From Adineta ricciae (lineage: Eukaryota; Rotifera; Eurotatoria; Adinetida; Adinetidae), in assembly GCA_905250025.1 (NCBI GenBank), contig CAJNOJ010000014.1:751624-815623 (forward strand): a stretch of 64,000 bases of DNA, in the 5' to 3' direction. Position 1 is the first letter of the stretch. Each line of letters begins with the position of its first letter. Made by a program: the position numbers and the translations under genes. The notes under the pieces are model-generated. The model was not told the origin of the DNA, made no database searches, and saw nothing but the letters and a program-made list of their open reading frames with translations. Positions 13,062-24,514 of the stretch are shown here, one piece after another.

Positions 13062-13423
13062 TTAGTTTTTCTTCTTGCCTTTTTTGCTGCCAGATGCTTT
13101 GCCTTTACCAGATTTCTTTGAGCCTTTCGGTTCAGTACCCGGAGCAAATACAACAACTTCAACACGTTTACCTTGACATTTAAACTAAACAAGAAGAAAA
13201 AAGACTAAGTGAAAAATTTCGTTTCATTTCCTACCTGGTTGCATTTCCGACAGTGATCCGGCTGCGTCATCAATCCATGAAAATCGCCATGAAGACATTC
13301 AGAACAATAACGTGTACCACAAAATTTACACATATATGTCTAGATAGAATTGAACTGTACCAAAAATTTAACGAGCAACGATCTGATTACCGATTCATAA
13401 TCAGGACATCCCCATCGACACAT
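13062..13423 (-). CDS. Small Cys-rich zinc-binding-like protein (86 aa)
   Basis: Three exons (13391-13423, 13235-13339 and 13062-13184) are all in phase 0. The N-terminal half carries regularly spaced cysteines (MCRWGCPDYES, then YMCKFCGTRYCSECLHGDF and CRKCNQFKCQG). These are CxxxC, CxxC and CxxC-type pairs expected to bind zinc, like a double zinc ribbon. The C-terminus is a Lys/Gly/Ser-rich basic tail ending KKGKKKN. There is no signal peptide. An AATAAA-like signal (minus strand) lies near 13005, downstream of the stop. The exact family name is not recognised. It is divergent from the large RS/Gln-rich gene. Confidence 0.8.
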
Positions 13424-14288
13424 TACGAGAGATCGAGTTGATTTATTTTTCTCAAACGACTTCTAAACTCACCTCCCACTTGTCAGTTTTGTTGATGAAA
13501 CAAGAAAAGAAATATGCCATGCAACAATCTCTCATTTCTTTTTCTTTTCTCAGATATAGTTTTTCGTTCGACGCCGGTGTTGTTTGTCTACAATCAGAAC
13601 AGTGAAAAAGAACGAACTGTTAAATAACAAATAAGCACGTTGAGAAAAGTCTATATTGAACTTTAATTATCGTCATTTTCATAACATAACACAGACAGTA
13701 AATGATAAAACTCAAGAGATACTTCAAACAGTCATTCGATAAACATTACTAATGCACATCATTTCGAGCTTTCACACTCGAAATAAAAGAACAACAGTCG
13801 ATGTCTGCGACTGATCACTATATAACCAAATCTGTTCAGATTCGAGACAATAGCTTCTCTCTTTTGTTACAACTTTATATCCAAAGCTTGTACAATGTGA
13901 ACGAAGCTTTCGCCGAAAGGAACGAAGAAGATATGAAACCATTTTTATCGAACACTAGATGTCGCTAGCATCTGAATATGTCTAAAAAAGTTTACAATGT
14001 ATGGAGAGGTTGAAGTGTTTCACTTATGGCAAATATTCAACACAAGGTTGTTGTTTTTTCCTTCTATCATCGTCATTCACTTCATTCTGTCTTTTAAAAT
14101 ATCAACGATTTGTTTCTTGATAATTTATCTTCTACTTCAGAAAATCACAAAGCTTGTGTATGGTTTAATTCGCTTATCCGATCGAACGAATACGTATGAC
14201 AAGAGAGAGAGAGCGCGCGCCTGTACAATGTTCATCTGACCTAACTGTTGTGTTTTTTTTTTCAATAGAGATAAACATCAGTCGAGCA
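13424..14288. other. Divergent intergenic region with probable 5' UTR intron
   Basis: This 865-bp stretch lies between the minus-strand Cys-rich gene and the plus-strand RS/Gln-rich gene. A T10 tract followed by TTCAATAG at about 14252-14269 is a strong 3' splice site only 20 bp before ATG 14289, so a 5' UTR intron is likely. A GA/GC repeat lies at 14203-14219. No other gene was seen. Confidence 0.5.
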
Positions 14289-17200
14289 ATGACTTCAAAA
14301 ACGAGCGACTCAAATATACGTCCAGCTGTTGTGGTTGCTTCCGCGTCGACATCGAAAGGTAAAATAAAATCCCAATCTTTCAATAGATAAAAAAATTGGA
14401 AAAACATCGGCTTTGTATATTTCTTTTTGGAGAGAATCCTATTTTCATCTCTCTATTTTGAAAATTGAAGTTATATACCGATGTTGTTGATGCCTGCTCT
14501 ATTCTAGTGATCATGTTTGAAAAAAAAAGAAGGTAATATGCCTCCTTCTCTTCTCGTTCTTTTTTCTCTTTCTCTGTGCATAAATATACAGAAGAAGATG
14601 AAGAAGACAGTTGAGATTTCTTGAAAACCGTAAGTTAATCTATTTGAAAACAAAAAACGAAACAAGATAAGATCTTAGGATGATGATGCTTGGCGTGTAA
14701 AAACGAACAAAAAAAACTATCGATACAGGCTGGAGGAGAGAGAGATCTAAGATTTCAGAGAATTTCTTCATTTTTTCTGTTCATGTTGTTCTTGTTGTTC
14801 TTGTTGTTGTTCGTGAGTGTTGTGCGCGCGTAGATTTGCCCAACAAAACAGCAAAAACAATAGATTAATCAACACGTTGCGAATATAATTAAAAAAAACA
14901 ACAACTAGACCTTCTAATTCTATTTCAACTAACATTCAAATAACTCTTCACATATTTATTTCGTGTGTGTGCGTATTCTCTCACTTATTTGTTGGTTCTT
15001 CTTTGCATGTTCTTCAAATCTATCTATGCTTTCTTCGACTCATTTTCTTGCCTTTGGCTATGACTATTGCTTGGCTTGGGACACGATGTGATTGTGCATG
15101 CTATGATGTTCATATATATATACATATTCTGTTTTTGTTTTCTATTCATGGAATCAGCCATCATCATCATCTTCTTCCACGATGGTCAAATATCAACTAT
15201 ACCGTCCAGCAGATCAGTAACCGCCACCTTCAAATTCCTTTAATGACTTCAAAAACACAGCCATGCTTCTTCTTCCCCTAACGCTTTTGTCACTTGCGTG
15301 TGTATATATATATATATCTGCTTTGCTCGTTGGATAAGCCAATTCTGTAAGATACTTTGTCTAAAGCTTGAAATTCTCATCAAGATCGATTACATACGAG
15401 CACAGACACATTTTCTATCTCTTATCTTGTTATAGGAAAGAAGTTTTCTCTCTATGATCAGATGTTGATCTCATCACATATACAGATAACTATTCCTTCC
15501 AGATTGGTTGGTTATTTACGTGATAAATGATTGTGCTTCGTTTATTGCATGACTGCTTGATTTCCTTTTTCTTTTAATGCACGACTAATCCCAACTTAAT
15601 TTAGTTGAATAGATGATTGTGTTTATTTTGCTGCACTTGTATTACACGTAGCTTCCTTGAAATCGACTCATTTGATATTTGAAATGATCAATCCTCTATT
15701 TTTTATTTACCAACTTTAGTCTCTGAACGTATGCATATCTACGAGGTAAAGGCAACTCATTATTTTTATCGAATAATCGTCTTTTTGTTCGTCAAAGACA
15801 AACAAAAACGATCGATTTTAATAAAAAAGCCAAATCTATCGACACATTCTTTCTTTGGGGCTTTCTTTGTTGTGCATGTGTGTCATTCTGGCGGATGTTT
15901 TGTTTTTGGTTTTCACCTCTCTCGCTATATCTCTATGCTTGTAGCCAGCAGAAACACTGACCATCATGTAAACAAAACGGTGAGGTAATCGTGTTTTATT
16001 CTGCACTGTAATTGAACAACAATCAATAACTAACATATCAGTCGATGCACGTTAACCGTTTAGTTTTGCTCGTGATTTGCATGCTTAACTTCTTCCTTGT
16101 ATTTTGGCTTCTTGTCATATTTAACAAAATAGAAAATTAATAAACTGTTTCATCTCTCTCTTCGTCTCTCTCTCTCTCTTTCTCATTGTTGAGTGTGTTT
16201 TCCGTGTGTTATTTCATTTTCTAGTCGATTGTTATGCTCTGTTTTGTATATTTATTTTATTTTTCAGGAAGATAATAACGAGGTATTTCCTTTTGTCTAC
16301 ATAACTATATATATATCTCTCTCTTCTCTGTGCCATAACACAATGCATTTTTTTAGTCTAGCTAAAACTGTATGCTCGCGCAACTATTTCCCCCAATCGA
16401 TTCATATTGGATCTTATATATTATATATACTTGAATTTGTCGAAGGATATTAATTAATCTCGGTCTTTTTTTTAATTTTATTTTCAATAGAATCTTCACC
16501 GGCATCAAATGATAAAAGGTCCAAGAAATCGAAACATGTAAGTTGGCTCATCTATTATTATCCAGTGAGAGGAAACAATGAGAATTGGAGCATATATTTC
16601 ACTTTCTCTAACTTCTTAGATAAATTAAGATCTACTCGAAGTAAATATTTAGCTTGGATTTCAATGTAATCAAAGAAGATCTTTTATAAGCTGATACTAT
16701 CTTTCGTTTTAGGGTTCGAAATCAAGCTCAAGAGATCGTGAAGGTAGTAGCAATGATAAGCGAAATACAGAATACACAAATTCTCTTTCATTTAGAAAAA
16801 TCGCGAAAACATAAGAAGAAACATCATCAATCGAAGAAAAGTTCAGCCGAGAAGCGTGATTACAATGATGATGCGCCTCCATTGCCGCCCGATGAGACTA
16901 TACCGCCACCGCCGCCGCCACCTTTACCTCTTTCGAATTCTCTCGACGAGACCGAAGAGAGTTCGACAACAAATGATTTAGTTATGAAAACGAATTTACC
17001 GTTGTCACGGTCACCACCACCTGTCATGCCAAACATCTTACGTCAAGGCTCTCGTCCACGTTTGATTGCGAAGGAACAATTGGTTCCATCTCCTGTCATG
17101 CAATGCAATGAAACCAATGAAAATAGCAAATCTTCTCCAACATCTACAACAAACACAAATCACACAGAAGACTTAGCGGCGAAAAAGTTTGAAGAACAAT

Positions 17201-20200
17201 TAGCTTTACTTGATGCTACCTCGTCGAAATTAACGATGAATAATTGGGAGCAGTCAAGTGAAGGAAGCGAAGGAGATGAACAAATCGAACGCATTTGTCG
17301 AATGAATAATACGGGTAGCATCACGGGACCCATCCAATTCAAATTTAATCGTACACAACATTTACCGTTGAAAACATCTGCAGTGTCGAATGATGTGGCA
17401 AATAATGAAGAAGAACCTGAACCAGTTGTAATGTCGACAAGAAAGAAACGTTTACACAAACCAAATGATCCAACAACGGGCTCTCATTCATCATTGTCAG
17501 GTGATGAGAACGAAAAAGCATTGCAAAACAAAAAACAAAAGACATCTGAGAGTATGTGAAGAAAAAACTATACTTAACCGAGGTCTTCTTCTTTTAAAAG
17601 GAGGAAATGATTTTTACAAACTTTGAACATGTCTATAATCGAATTTCGAGATAAATTGCAGAGATTCTCTAAATCTTGTTTCACTCGACTTTTTGCTGCA
17701 ATGCTTTCACTTCTCTATAGGCTAATATTCGACGAAATACTTCGTTAAGGCAAGAGATCTAATGTCCTTTTCTTTTCTTCTCTATTGCTATTGGCGATCT
17801 CATATAATCTATTATATTTTGGCGGCTAATCTCGACGCTACCGCAGCTAAGCTCTTTGCTTCTCTCATGCATGTCAAGCCACAGTTACCTTCAACATATA
17901 CACGTATATGTCAACACGCGAGCGTGCATCTTGTTATTTCGTCATTTTGTTTGATCTAAACTTTAACGAAAATTGTACTTGTTGAGCAAAACTTTCACGG
18001 AATTTTGTCATTTTTTTGCTTAGACGAATCAAGTGAACCTGTGACAACGGATGAACAACAAACAGCACCAGTAACTGCAGATGGAGATGAGAAGCCTGTA
18101 GCAGTTAAAAGTGAAGAACCAGTTGCTTCAACGACAGTCGAGAAGAAATCAGAGGAAGACGACAATGGTGGCGATCGTAAGCATGGCTCTCGATCATCAT
18201 CAGCATCGTCAAGGTCTCGAAGGCATAGTAGTCATCGAAGACATCGAAATCGTCGTCGTCGTCGTCGTCGACATTCATCTTCATCAAGTTCACGCTCTTC
18301 CTATTCAAGTACATCGTCTGATAGTTCTCGTTCATCGTCCAGTCGATCACATCGAAGACGGCGACGCCAACGATCACGTATGCTTTGCACATTTTGACTT
18401 TTTTGCATCTCTGCAACTAACTTTGGTTTAGGTTCATCTCGTTCGTCGTCACGTTCGTCCACTAGCTCAAGTGATAATCGTTCGCGGCAGAGTAGTCGAA
18501 GCAGCCGTCGCTCCTCTCGTTCCTACTCTCGGCGACGTTCATCGAGTTCTCGAAGTTCTCGTTCGTCGACATCATCACAAAGTTCAAATAGTCGATCAAG
18601 ATCTCGTAGTCATAATCGAAAAACATCACGACGTTCCAATAATGGCCATCAGCTACAATCACATAACAATGGAAAAGGACGAGGAGGTGCAGCGCGTCGT
18701 GGTCGTGGTGCACGAAATGGTCCACGTGGTCGTCGTGCTCGATCAAATGACAATTTACGTCGATCACCTCCAACGAATCGCAATGGAAACAAATATAATG
18801 GCCCACTGGGTGGTGCTGGTATTCGTAAGCTACCAAATAATAAGCAGCCGCGTGTGCTTATTGCTGCAACACCAAAACTTCCAAACAGCGAAGAGAATGT
18901 TGATGAAACAGCAGCTACATCAACGACGGGGGTGTCCAGTGAAGAAAATAAAGTGGAACCGATTATTCTAACTACCAATCAAAATCAACAACGAACCATT
19001 GGACAGAAGAAAAATGTCAAAGGAAAGAATAAACAACAAACACCAGCGTATTCGTTGAAGAAAGAAGAAAATGAAGATATGGAGCAAGACGATGATGATC
19101 CAATTATTGGTCCAAAACTGCCGCCCGAGTTCGAGGTACAACAATCGAGCATAAGCATTCTTTTCAATTCATGGATAAATTCTGTTGTAGAAAAAGATCA
19201 GTAAAGATCATTCGTTTACTCCACCGGATATGGATGACCCAGATAACATTGAAATGCTCAATGACTTAAAAGTATGATCGCTGAACATCATCACACTATG
19301 CATTTGTTGGTAAACTCATTTTTTTAGTATCGTGCTGAAATCCATGCAGCTAAAAATCACGGATTGATTACTGAGATTCAAGCACAACAATTGATTGAAG
19401 AACGTGAGACTCAGAGACAATTGGCAGATTTCCCACTCATCCAAATGCCGATCATGCCATCACCTGCAATTTCTGTAAGCGACAATCATCCAGTCAGCTA
19501 AGCTCACTCATTTCATTTCTCTTTAGTCAATGCCTTCGTTTATTGTCGCTGCGCCTAATCCTGTCCTTACTAACTATCATCATCTTCAAGTAGCATCAGC
19601 CACTGTGCCACAAATAGCAGCTAATCCTGATACATCTTCCGTAACACTTGAACAACAACAACAACAGCAGCAGCAGCAACAGTTACAGCAACAGCTACAG
19701 CTACATCTACAGCAGCAGCAGCAACAACAACAATCTCAAGTACAATCACAAACATCTGTGTCACCTAACTCAGCAGCTTCTAGTGGTGGTGAAAGTTGTT
19801 CAACACCTGGTCAAACGACGCCAAACGGTACAACCAATGTATTAACACAAGACGGACAACCGATGATGATTCAAACTGCAACTAATGGCAGTCCACAATT
19901 AGTACAGATTGCTCAACCAGCACAGCAGTTATATATGCCCATGCAAGCTGCTGTTCAGCAGCCACGCGTCGTTGCTGTACGAACGCCGCAAGGTAAAGCA
20001 AACGTTTTTGGCCGCTACGTTAGTAAACTACGATCCTAATGAGAAATTTTGCCTTTAGGTGGCCTTCAACATTTCATCGAATATCCGACTGCTCAATTAT
20101 TGCAAGCGCAACAGTCCCAACAGCCTCAATTTATTCAACACAACGGTCAACTTGTGCAAGTTATCCGACCATCAGTAGCCTATTCTGCGCCCACATTTAT

Positions 20201-20387
20201 GCAACAAATACAACTACAGCAGCAACAACAGCAAGTACTTGCTGCCCAACTTCAAGCTCAACAGTTGGCTGCCATGCAGCAAACAGGTGGTGCTGTGTTA
20301 ATGCAAAATTCAGCTGGGCAACTTGTGCTTGCTCAACCAAATCCGCAAGCGATGCGAGTTGTTCAAATTCCTTATGTACCTAAATGA
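14289..20387 (+). CDS. RS-domain, Pro- and Gln-rich nuclear protein (10 exons, about 994 aa)
   Basis: Ten exons in consistent phase: 14289-14358, 16491-16537, 16713-16743, 16796-17551, 18024-18377, 18432-19135, 19191-19271, 19328-19474, 19527-19992 and 20059-20387. In order the product has a Lys/Ser-rich basic N-terminus, a polyproline block (IPPPPPPPLPLSN), and a long Arg/Ser domain in exons 5-6 with many RS/SR dipeptides and an R7 run. An RGG-like patch follows (GRGGAARRGRGARNGPRGRR). Then comes an acidic segment with DDDDPIIGPKLPPEFE and a helical, conserved-looking stretch (NDLKYRAEIHAAKNHGLI). The C-terminus is a long Gln-rich region. This composition fits a splicing or transcription-coupled nuclear factor. 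I cannot name the orthologue. The short exons and in-phase joins make the gene structure credible. Confidence 0.8.
14359..16490 (+). other. 2.1-kb first intron of the RS/Gln-rich gene
   Basis: It starts GTAAAA and ends TTTTCAATAG. It is by far the longest intron in a window where most are about 50 nt. It is T/pyrimidine-rich with TATATA and CT microsatellites (16155-16180). No sustained coding frame was seen. It holds two splice-flanked mini-exon candidates, at 14592-14629 and about 16269-16283. Confidence 0.65.
14592..14629 (+). promoter_or_regulatory. Candidate poison exon in intron 1 of the RS-domain gene
   Basis: A 38-nt block is bounded by an acceptor (AAATATACAG) and a strong donor (GTAAGT). 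Spliced after exon 1 in phase 1 it would encode EEDEEDS and then TGA. Its length is not a multiple of 3. Inclusion would truncate the protein after about 30 residues. The core is a purine-rich GAAGAAGATGAAGAAGA, a classic exonic-enhancer composition. Confidence 0.4.
19651..19733 (+). repeat. CAA/CAG trinucleotide tract coding polyglutamine
   Basis: An imperfect CAA/CAG array inside exon 9 encodes two Gln runs separated by Leu-containing codons. It is part of the Gln-rich C-terminal region. Confidence 0.85.
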
Positions 20388-20892
20388 TACGACAAAAACA
20401 TATATATAGAAATCGACAGGGACTGTGATACACATCCCATTCTTCAAACAAAACAATAATAAACATGCTTTTGCTTTGTTTTAGTCATCATGTGTATACT
20501 TATTTATTCTTTCTCTCTCTCTCCCTCTTCTAAATTTTGTGTTCTGCGAGCCGTGTCCGGTGATAGAAAATTCTTTGTTTGATTGATTAATTCCAACAAA
20601 TGATTTCGAAGATCATACGTACATCTTACAGGTTAGGCTGCTATCCTCTGTATGTGATTGAAAAGAAAAGTAGAGACAACAGAAAAAATTCAATTCAATT
20701 CTATTGTTAGTTCTTTGTAAGATATTCTTCTATTCATTTGTTTCTTAAATGTCTATGCTTTTCCTTTTCTTCTCTTCAAATCGTGTATCTGCATTGTTGT
20801 TTTCTTTTCTTTGTCTATCTATTTTTTGCATACAATAAACTAGATACAAAACCAACGTCTTCACCAGAACAACGTCTTGATCTTCCTTCTAG
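20388..20892. other. 3' UTR of the RS/Gln-rich gene and intergenic DNA
   Basis: A polyadenylation signal AATAAA is present at 20458-20463, followed by T/C-rich sequence. A pyrimidine run and CTTCTAG directly before ATG 20893 resemble a 3' splice site, so the next gene may have an upstream exon. Nothing else was recognised. Confidence 0.6.
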
Positions 20893-21777
20893 ATGAACAT
20901 CAACAATGATCTTCAGCAAGCATATCAACGAAGAGGATGCATCTTTGTATATATTACAATTTTAGCAAGGTGCTGTGGACTGATTACACTTACTGGTTTG
21001 TTACGGACATTTATTCAGTCAATCGAATCAAAGTTCAGTTGATTTAAGGTCTAATATTCGTAACCTATCTAGAATGGTTAGGGATAGGCTCAGTAAATTC
21101 TCGTGTCTACGTCACGTAGGTTATATCATTATGGATGAAAATCCGAAATCGAAAAGATCTGGTATTTCGTAGATTTGTGACAATCGTTGTTGCTTATTTG
21201 GAACTTCTTTGGGTTCTCAATAAGTTTATCACATGTTGTATATGCTGTTTTCGGTAACGAAGTTTCTCATCAATGATAGAAAAATGGAGAGAATGAAAAT
21301 TCGTTATAAATATATATCAGTTATTGGTGATGGTCATTTGTTGAACTGTGATTTCGCCTTTGTATGTTTTGCTGGCTATTTCTCCAAATAGTTTTCTTTT
21401 GTGTCTGTCTTTAGAAGTGAAGCATGTTACTTCTGGGTGTGCTGCATTCCGATTGATAATTGGATTAAATCAATCATTTACACTACTTTGGCCATTCCAT
21501 TTTTTGTTTCCACATGGGTTCCATCACTCTTCCGACTAGATACGAATGTTGTCGGTAAGAAACGATGTATCACATAGGTGCGCGATCAATTTAACTTATA
21601 GGTCTACTTTTGATCATTACGAGTTGGGTATATTTTGTCAAAACGTTCAAATACAAGAATACTCTTACTGACGACAACAACGAAGAAACAAATATCATTG
21701 ACTCGCCAAGTTTAACCCGCACTTCGTCAACCGTAATCAATGAACCGTCCACTAGTAAAGAGACAGATTTGGAATGA
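20893..21777 (+). CDS. TMEM72-like four-pass membrane protein (188 aa)
   Basis: Five exons, 20893-20995, 21049-21115, 21173-21253, 21415-21554 and 21602-21777, join in correct phase throughout. There are four hydrophobic segments: around IFVYITILARCCGLITLTGL, then FVTIVVAYLELLWVLNKFI, then IIYTTLAIPFFVSTWV, and GLLLIITSWVYFV. A hydrophilic Thr/Ser/Glu-rich tail ends SKETDLE. The order and spacing of the helices, a Cys-rich stretch after helix 2 and the LLIIT..YF block before a basic KYKN resemble my memory of vertebrate TMEM72, but sequence identity is low. Reading straight through exon 2 meets an in-frame TAG; a 57-nt intron (21116-21172) removes it. Function is unknown. The gene lies 111 bp upstream of mtSSB on the same strand. 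Confidence 0.65.
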
Positions 21778-21888
21778 TAAAAATACGAACAATAACGAGT
21801 TTGAATGTTTCCTTGAGAATTAAATTTGGGTCGTGGGTTCAATTTTCTTACAAATAACAAAATCTATTTAATGCTGCACTATTTTTAG

Positions 21889-22407
21889 ATGTCTCTATTA
21901 AGATTAAATTTGTTACGTTCCTTTCAACCGACGTTTATTCGTACAGCTAAAACAAGTACAACAGAATCGAAGAAGGCTGCCTCAAAAAACAATGACGAAT
22001 CATTTCTAGGTGATATACCCGCTGATGATGACGTTCCAGTTGAATCATCGGAAACAACAGGTCGCGAACGATCACTAAATCGCATCCAACTCATTGGTCG
22101 CGTCGGTGCTGATCCAAAGATAGGTGGAACTCAACGACACAAAGTGGTTACATTCAATGTTGCTACGAATGAATATGCAGGAACGGATGCTCAGAATGGT
22201 GAAGTCAAGCAACGAGTTGATTGGCATCGTATTGCTGTTTTTCAACCACGTTTATTGGATAATGCTGAGAAATACATTCGTCAAGGTGATCGATTGTACG
22301 TTCAAGGTCGCTTGCATCATAATATGATTAAAGATAAGAAGACTGGTCAAGACCGTTATGTAACCAGCATCATTGCTGATGACCTGATCTTCCTCAACAA
22401 GAAATAG
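21889..22407 (+). CDS. SSBP1: Mitochondrial single-stranded DNA-binding protein
   Basis: A single-exon gene of 172 aa. It has a basic, hydroxylated N-terminus (MSLLRLNLLRSFQPTFIRTA), typical of a mitochondrial presequence, and an acidic linker. The SSB OB-fold starts at about residue 60 with RSLNRIQLIGRVGADPKIGG. It continues with VVTFNVATNEY, DWHRIAVFQPRL, GDRLYVQGRLHHN and ends IIADDLIFLNKK. The length exceeds human SSBP1 (148 aa) because of the linker. It binds ssDNA during mtDNA replication with Twinkle and Pol gamma. The stop is followed by AATAAA at 22496-22501. Confidence 0.95.
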   Translation: MSLLRLNLLRSFQPTFIRTAKTSTTESKKAASKNNDESFLGDIPADDDVPVESSETTGRERSLNRIQLIGRVGADPKIGGTQRHKVVTFNVATNEYAGTDAQNGEVKQRVDWHRIAVFQPRLLDNAEKYIRQGDRLYVQGRLHHNMIKDKKTGQDRYVTSIIADDLIFLNKK

Positions 22408-22557
22408 TTCTTTTGTTATCGTTTTTTTGTTAAGTAGATTGAAGTAAAAGAAATTATGATGTTTTTTTCCGGTGGCATTTTTTTGTTATGAAAGAATAAA
22501 GTAAAATCGTCAGATGTTTATATTGAAGATATTTAACTTCTGCCTCTTCGGTTCGAC

Positions 22558-23629
22558 ATGATCGATCTAGCTGAAATTCTACCGTTCGTATGTGTGATTC
22601 TCGGATTTGTTGCTATGGTTGTTGTTGCCAGGTATTTCGATTGAATCGAGTCTTTATCTCCTATTATCATATTCTTTTCTGTGCTTGTTTTCATATATCG
22701 ACGCGATCTATTAACAGAAATCGACACGACTATTCCAATACATCGGCGAGCACAAAATGTCTCAGTCGATTATATCGATCGCCCGTACACGCTGCAAATT
22801 CAAGAAGGGCAATCATCACTGAAAGGTAAAATGAATCAATCGATAACAGAAATGCATGTTCATCATGTTTTAGATGGAGTTTCAATGCGACTATATACGA
22901 ATGTTTCGTGTCAATTGCGGGCCTTTTGGTTTGTGAATATTCAAGATTTCTATGGAGAAATCGATTCCGCAGAGTTTCGAATGGCTCTGCATGAAAATCG
23001 GTTTTTGAAAGAGCATTGTGTCCATCAGCAAACTCTGAAGTAAAGCTTGACGAATGGAATGAGGAAGAAATTTGTTTGTTTAGTTTCGAAACGCCAGGCG
23101 ATTATGTTCAACGAATCGAATTCTCTGATGCAGAAAACTATCTAATGAGAAACAATCAAATACGTCGCCAATATCCACTTATTCTCGTTGTTCACAGTCT
23201 CATCGATGGCAATTCAAGTAATTTCTTCCAATTGGTAAGATCTCTTAATTAGAAACTTTCCTCCGACTCTCACTATTGCTCTTTAGCCGATTCAAATTTC
23301 AACATTACATGTCAAATCCTCTATACCAAACGATCCTCCTACCAAGCTATTAGCCCAAATCTCTAAGCTCGCCAATGGACAATCACTAATTCTACAAGTT
23401 CGTTCAATAGGCGTTTTTTTTCTGAGTCTAATCCACCATCCATTTCTCATAGGATATTTACAAACCAGGTGCATTTACCTCCGAGGATGCATGTGCTATA
23501 TGTCTAACAGAACGTGTTAGTTACGTTTTATTACCTTGCAAACACGCCTGTCTGTGCGAAACCTGTTTTCATCTGACTGAAAAGTGTCCGATATGTAATA
23601 ATCGCGTTGTATCTTATTTTCGAATATAA
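22558..23629 (+). CDS. CGRRF1-like RING E3 ligase with apparent frame breaks
   Basis: This is a membrane-anchored RING protein resembling cell growth regulator with RING finger 1. It has an N-terminal hydrophobic segment (LPFVCVILGFVAMVVVA). A middle region reads YIDRPYTLQIQEGQSS and VSMRLYTNVSCQL, then NEEEICLFSFETPGDYVQRI and YPLILVVHSLID. It ends in a C3HC4 RING (CAICLTERVSYVLLPCKHAC through CPICNNRVV) with stop TAA 23627-23629. Introns near 22829-22877, 23235-23286 and 23400-23452 look normal. Two joins do not keep frame. Exon 1 (phase 2 donor at 22632) to the exon after 22719 is out by one. A further shift of one base is needed between about 22990 and 23040, where the good frame stops at TAA and the downstream frame has a TGA upstream. 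It is either base-level assembly error or a decaying copy. Confidence 0.7.
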
Positions 23630-24086
23630 ATTGAGAATACAGCAATCATTTTGATTGTCATGCTTGACGTGAATAGTCAGGAATACAATACTACTGATGA
23701 TATCACACACATTTTCGTCATAGTCAATTAAAATTTGTTAAATAAATTTTGATGATGTCATTAATATGCGAGGTTCGTGCATGTTTAGGACATAGAAATG
23801 TGTCGTGTGTGGGTGAAGAAGAAAATCTCATTATATCAATCGTGTCGATAGAAAAAAGCGAGACATGATTCCACCTCTTTCAATTGCTTTTTCATGATTT
23901 TCAACGCTAACTAATTTGAAAACAATCGATTGAAATACATGATAATATTCCAAAGAAGCATAGGCACGTTTCTCGCCTCTTCTCACATACATTCTGATTG
24001 ACATTTAAATCAAGATTTGTTCGTTGATTCATTCCAGTTATTCTTGTCCTTCAATAGCCAACAAATCCAACTGCGATTTAGTCAAT
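23630..24086. other. Intergenic, nothing recognised
   Basis: AT-rich sequence between two plus-strand genes, with an AATAAA at 23739-23744 that may serve the RING gene. No coding frame, RNA gene or repeat was recognised. Confidence 0.6.
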
Positions 24087-24514
24087 ATGCACGAATGTTT
24101 TCGCTTTCTACTTTGTTTTCTTCTTACATTGTTCATTTTACTCCGTAAGTTACTTCGAGTCGGTTATTATTTTCCATTTATGTCCAATCTTTTCGTGTGC
24201 AGATTTTGTACAATGTCGAAATGTGTATACGCCAACAAGCGATCGTGATAAGACTTCGTTGAGTGACCTCTATTCGATGAATCTATGCATGTTTCGAACG
24301 AATCGGCTATGTGATTGTAAGTCTCGATTACTTTTCAGCTTGAAATGCAATTCAGTTCTAATTGATTTTAGATTTACGTGAAATGATACCAGAAAAAGCA
24401 GAGTAAATAAACAACATGCACATGTATTTCTGATGCCTATCTTTTGTTATTTACTTTAGCGATGAACAACAACTTTGGAAGCGTCGTACTAGTAATTTTT
24501 ACAGTAATTGGTAG
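24087..24514 (+). CDS. Candidate secreted peptide (neuropeptide-like) precursor, 85 aa
   Basis: Four small exons (24087-24144, 24203-24316, 24372-24402 and 24460-24514) join in consistent phase through good GT-AG sites. The start is a strong signal peptide: a hydrophobic core FLLCFLLTLFILL, then a likely cleavage near VQC. The mature part has a short loop between two cysteines (LCMFRTNRLCDYL), an acidic stretch, and a tribasic KRR six to nine residues before a small C-terminal peptide TSNFYSNW. Signal peptide, a Cys-bounded loop and a dibasic site in a short multi-exon gene are the layout of prohormones. I recognise no known neuropeptide family, and a small secreted effector or matrix protein remains possible. 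Confidence 0.6.

Noticed and set aside
21116..21120. In-frame TAG in the TMEM72-like gene, possible readthrough or pseudogene
   Set aside because: A 57-nt GT-AG intron (21116-21172) removes the stop and joins the two hydrophobic segments in phase.
22980..23000. TGA in the RING gene as a selenocysteine codon
   Set aside because: The TGA is in the frame without family similarity over this stretch; a frame break explains the data better and no selenoprotein motif is present.
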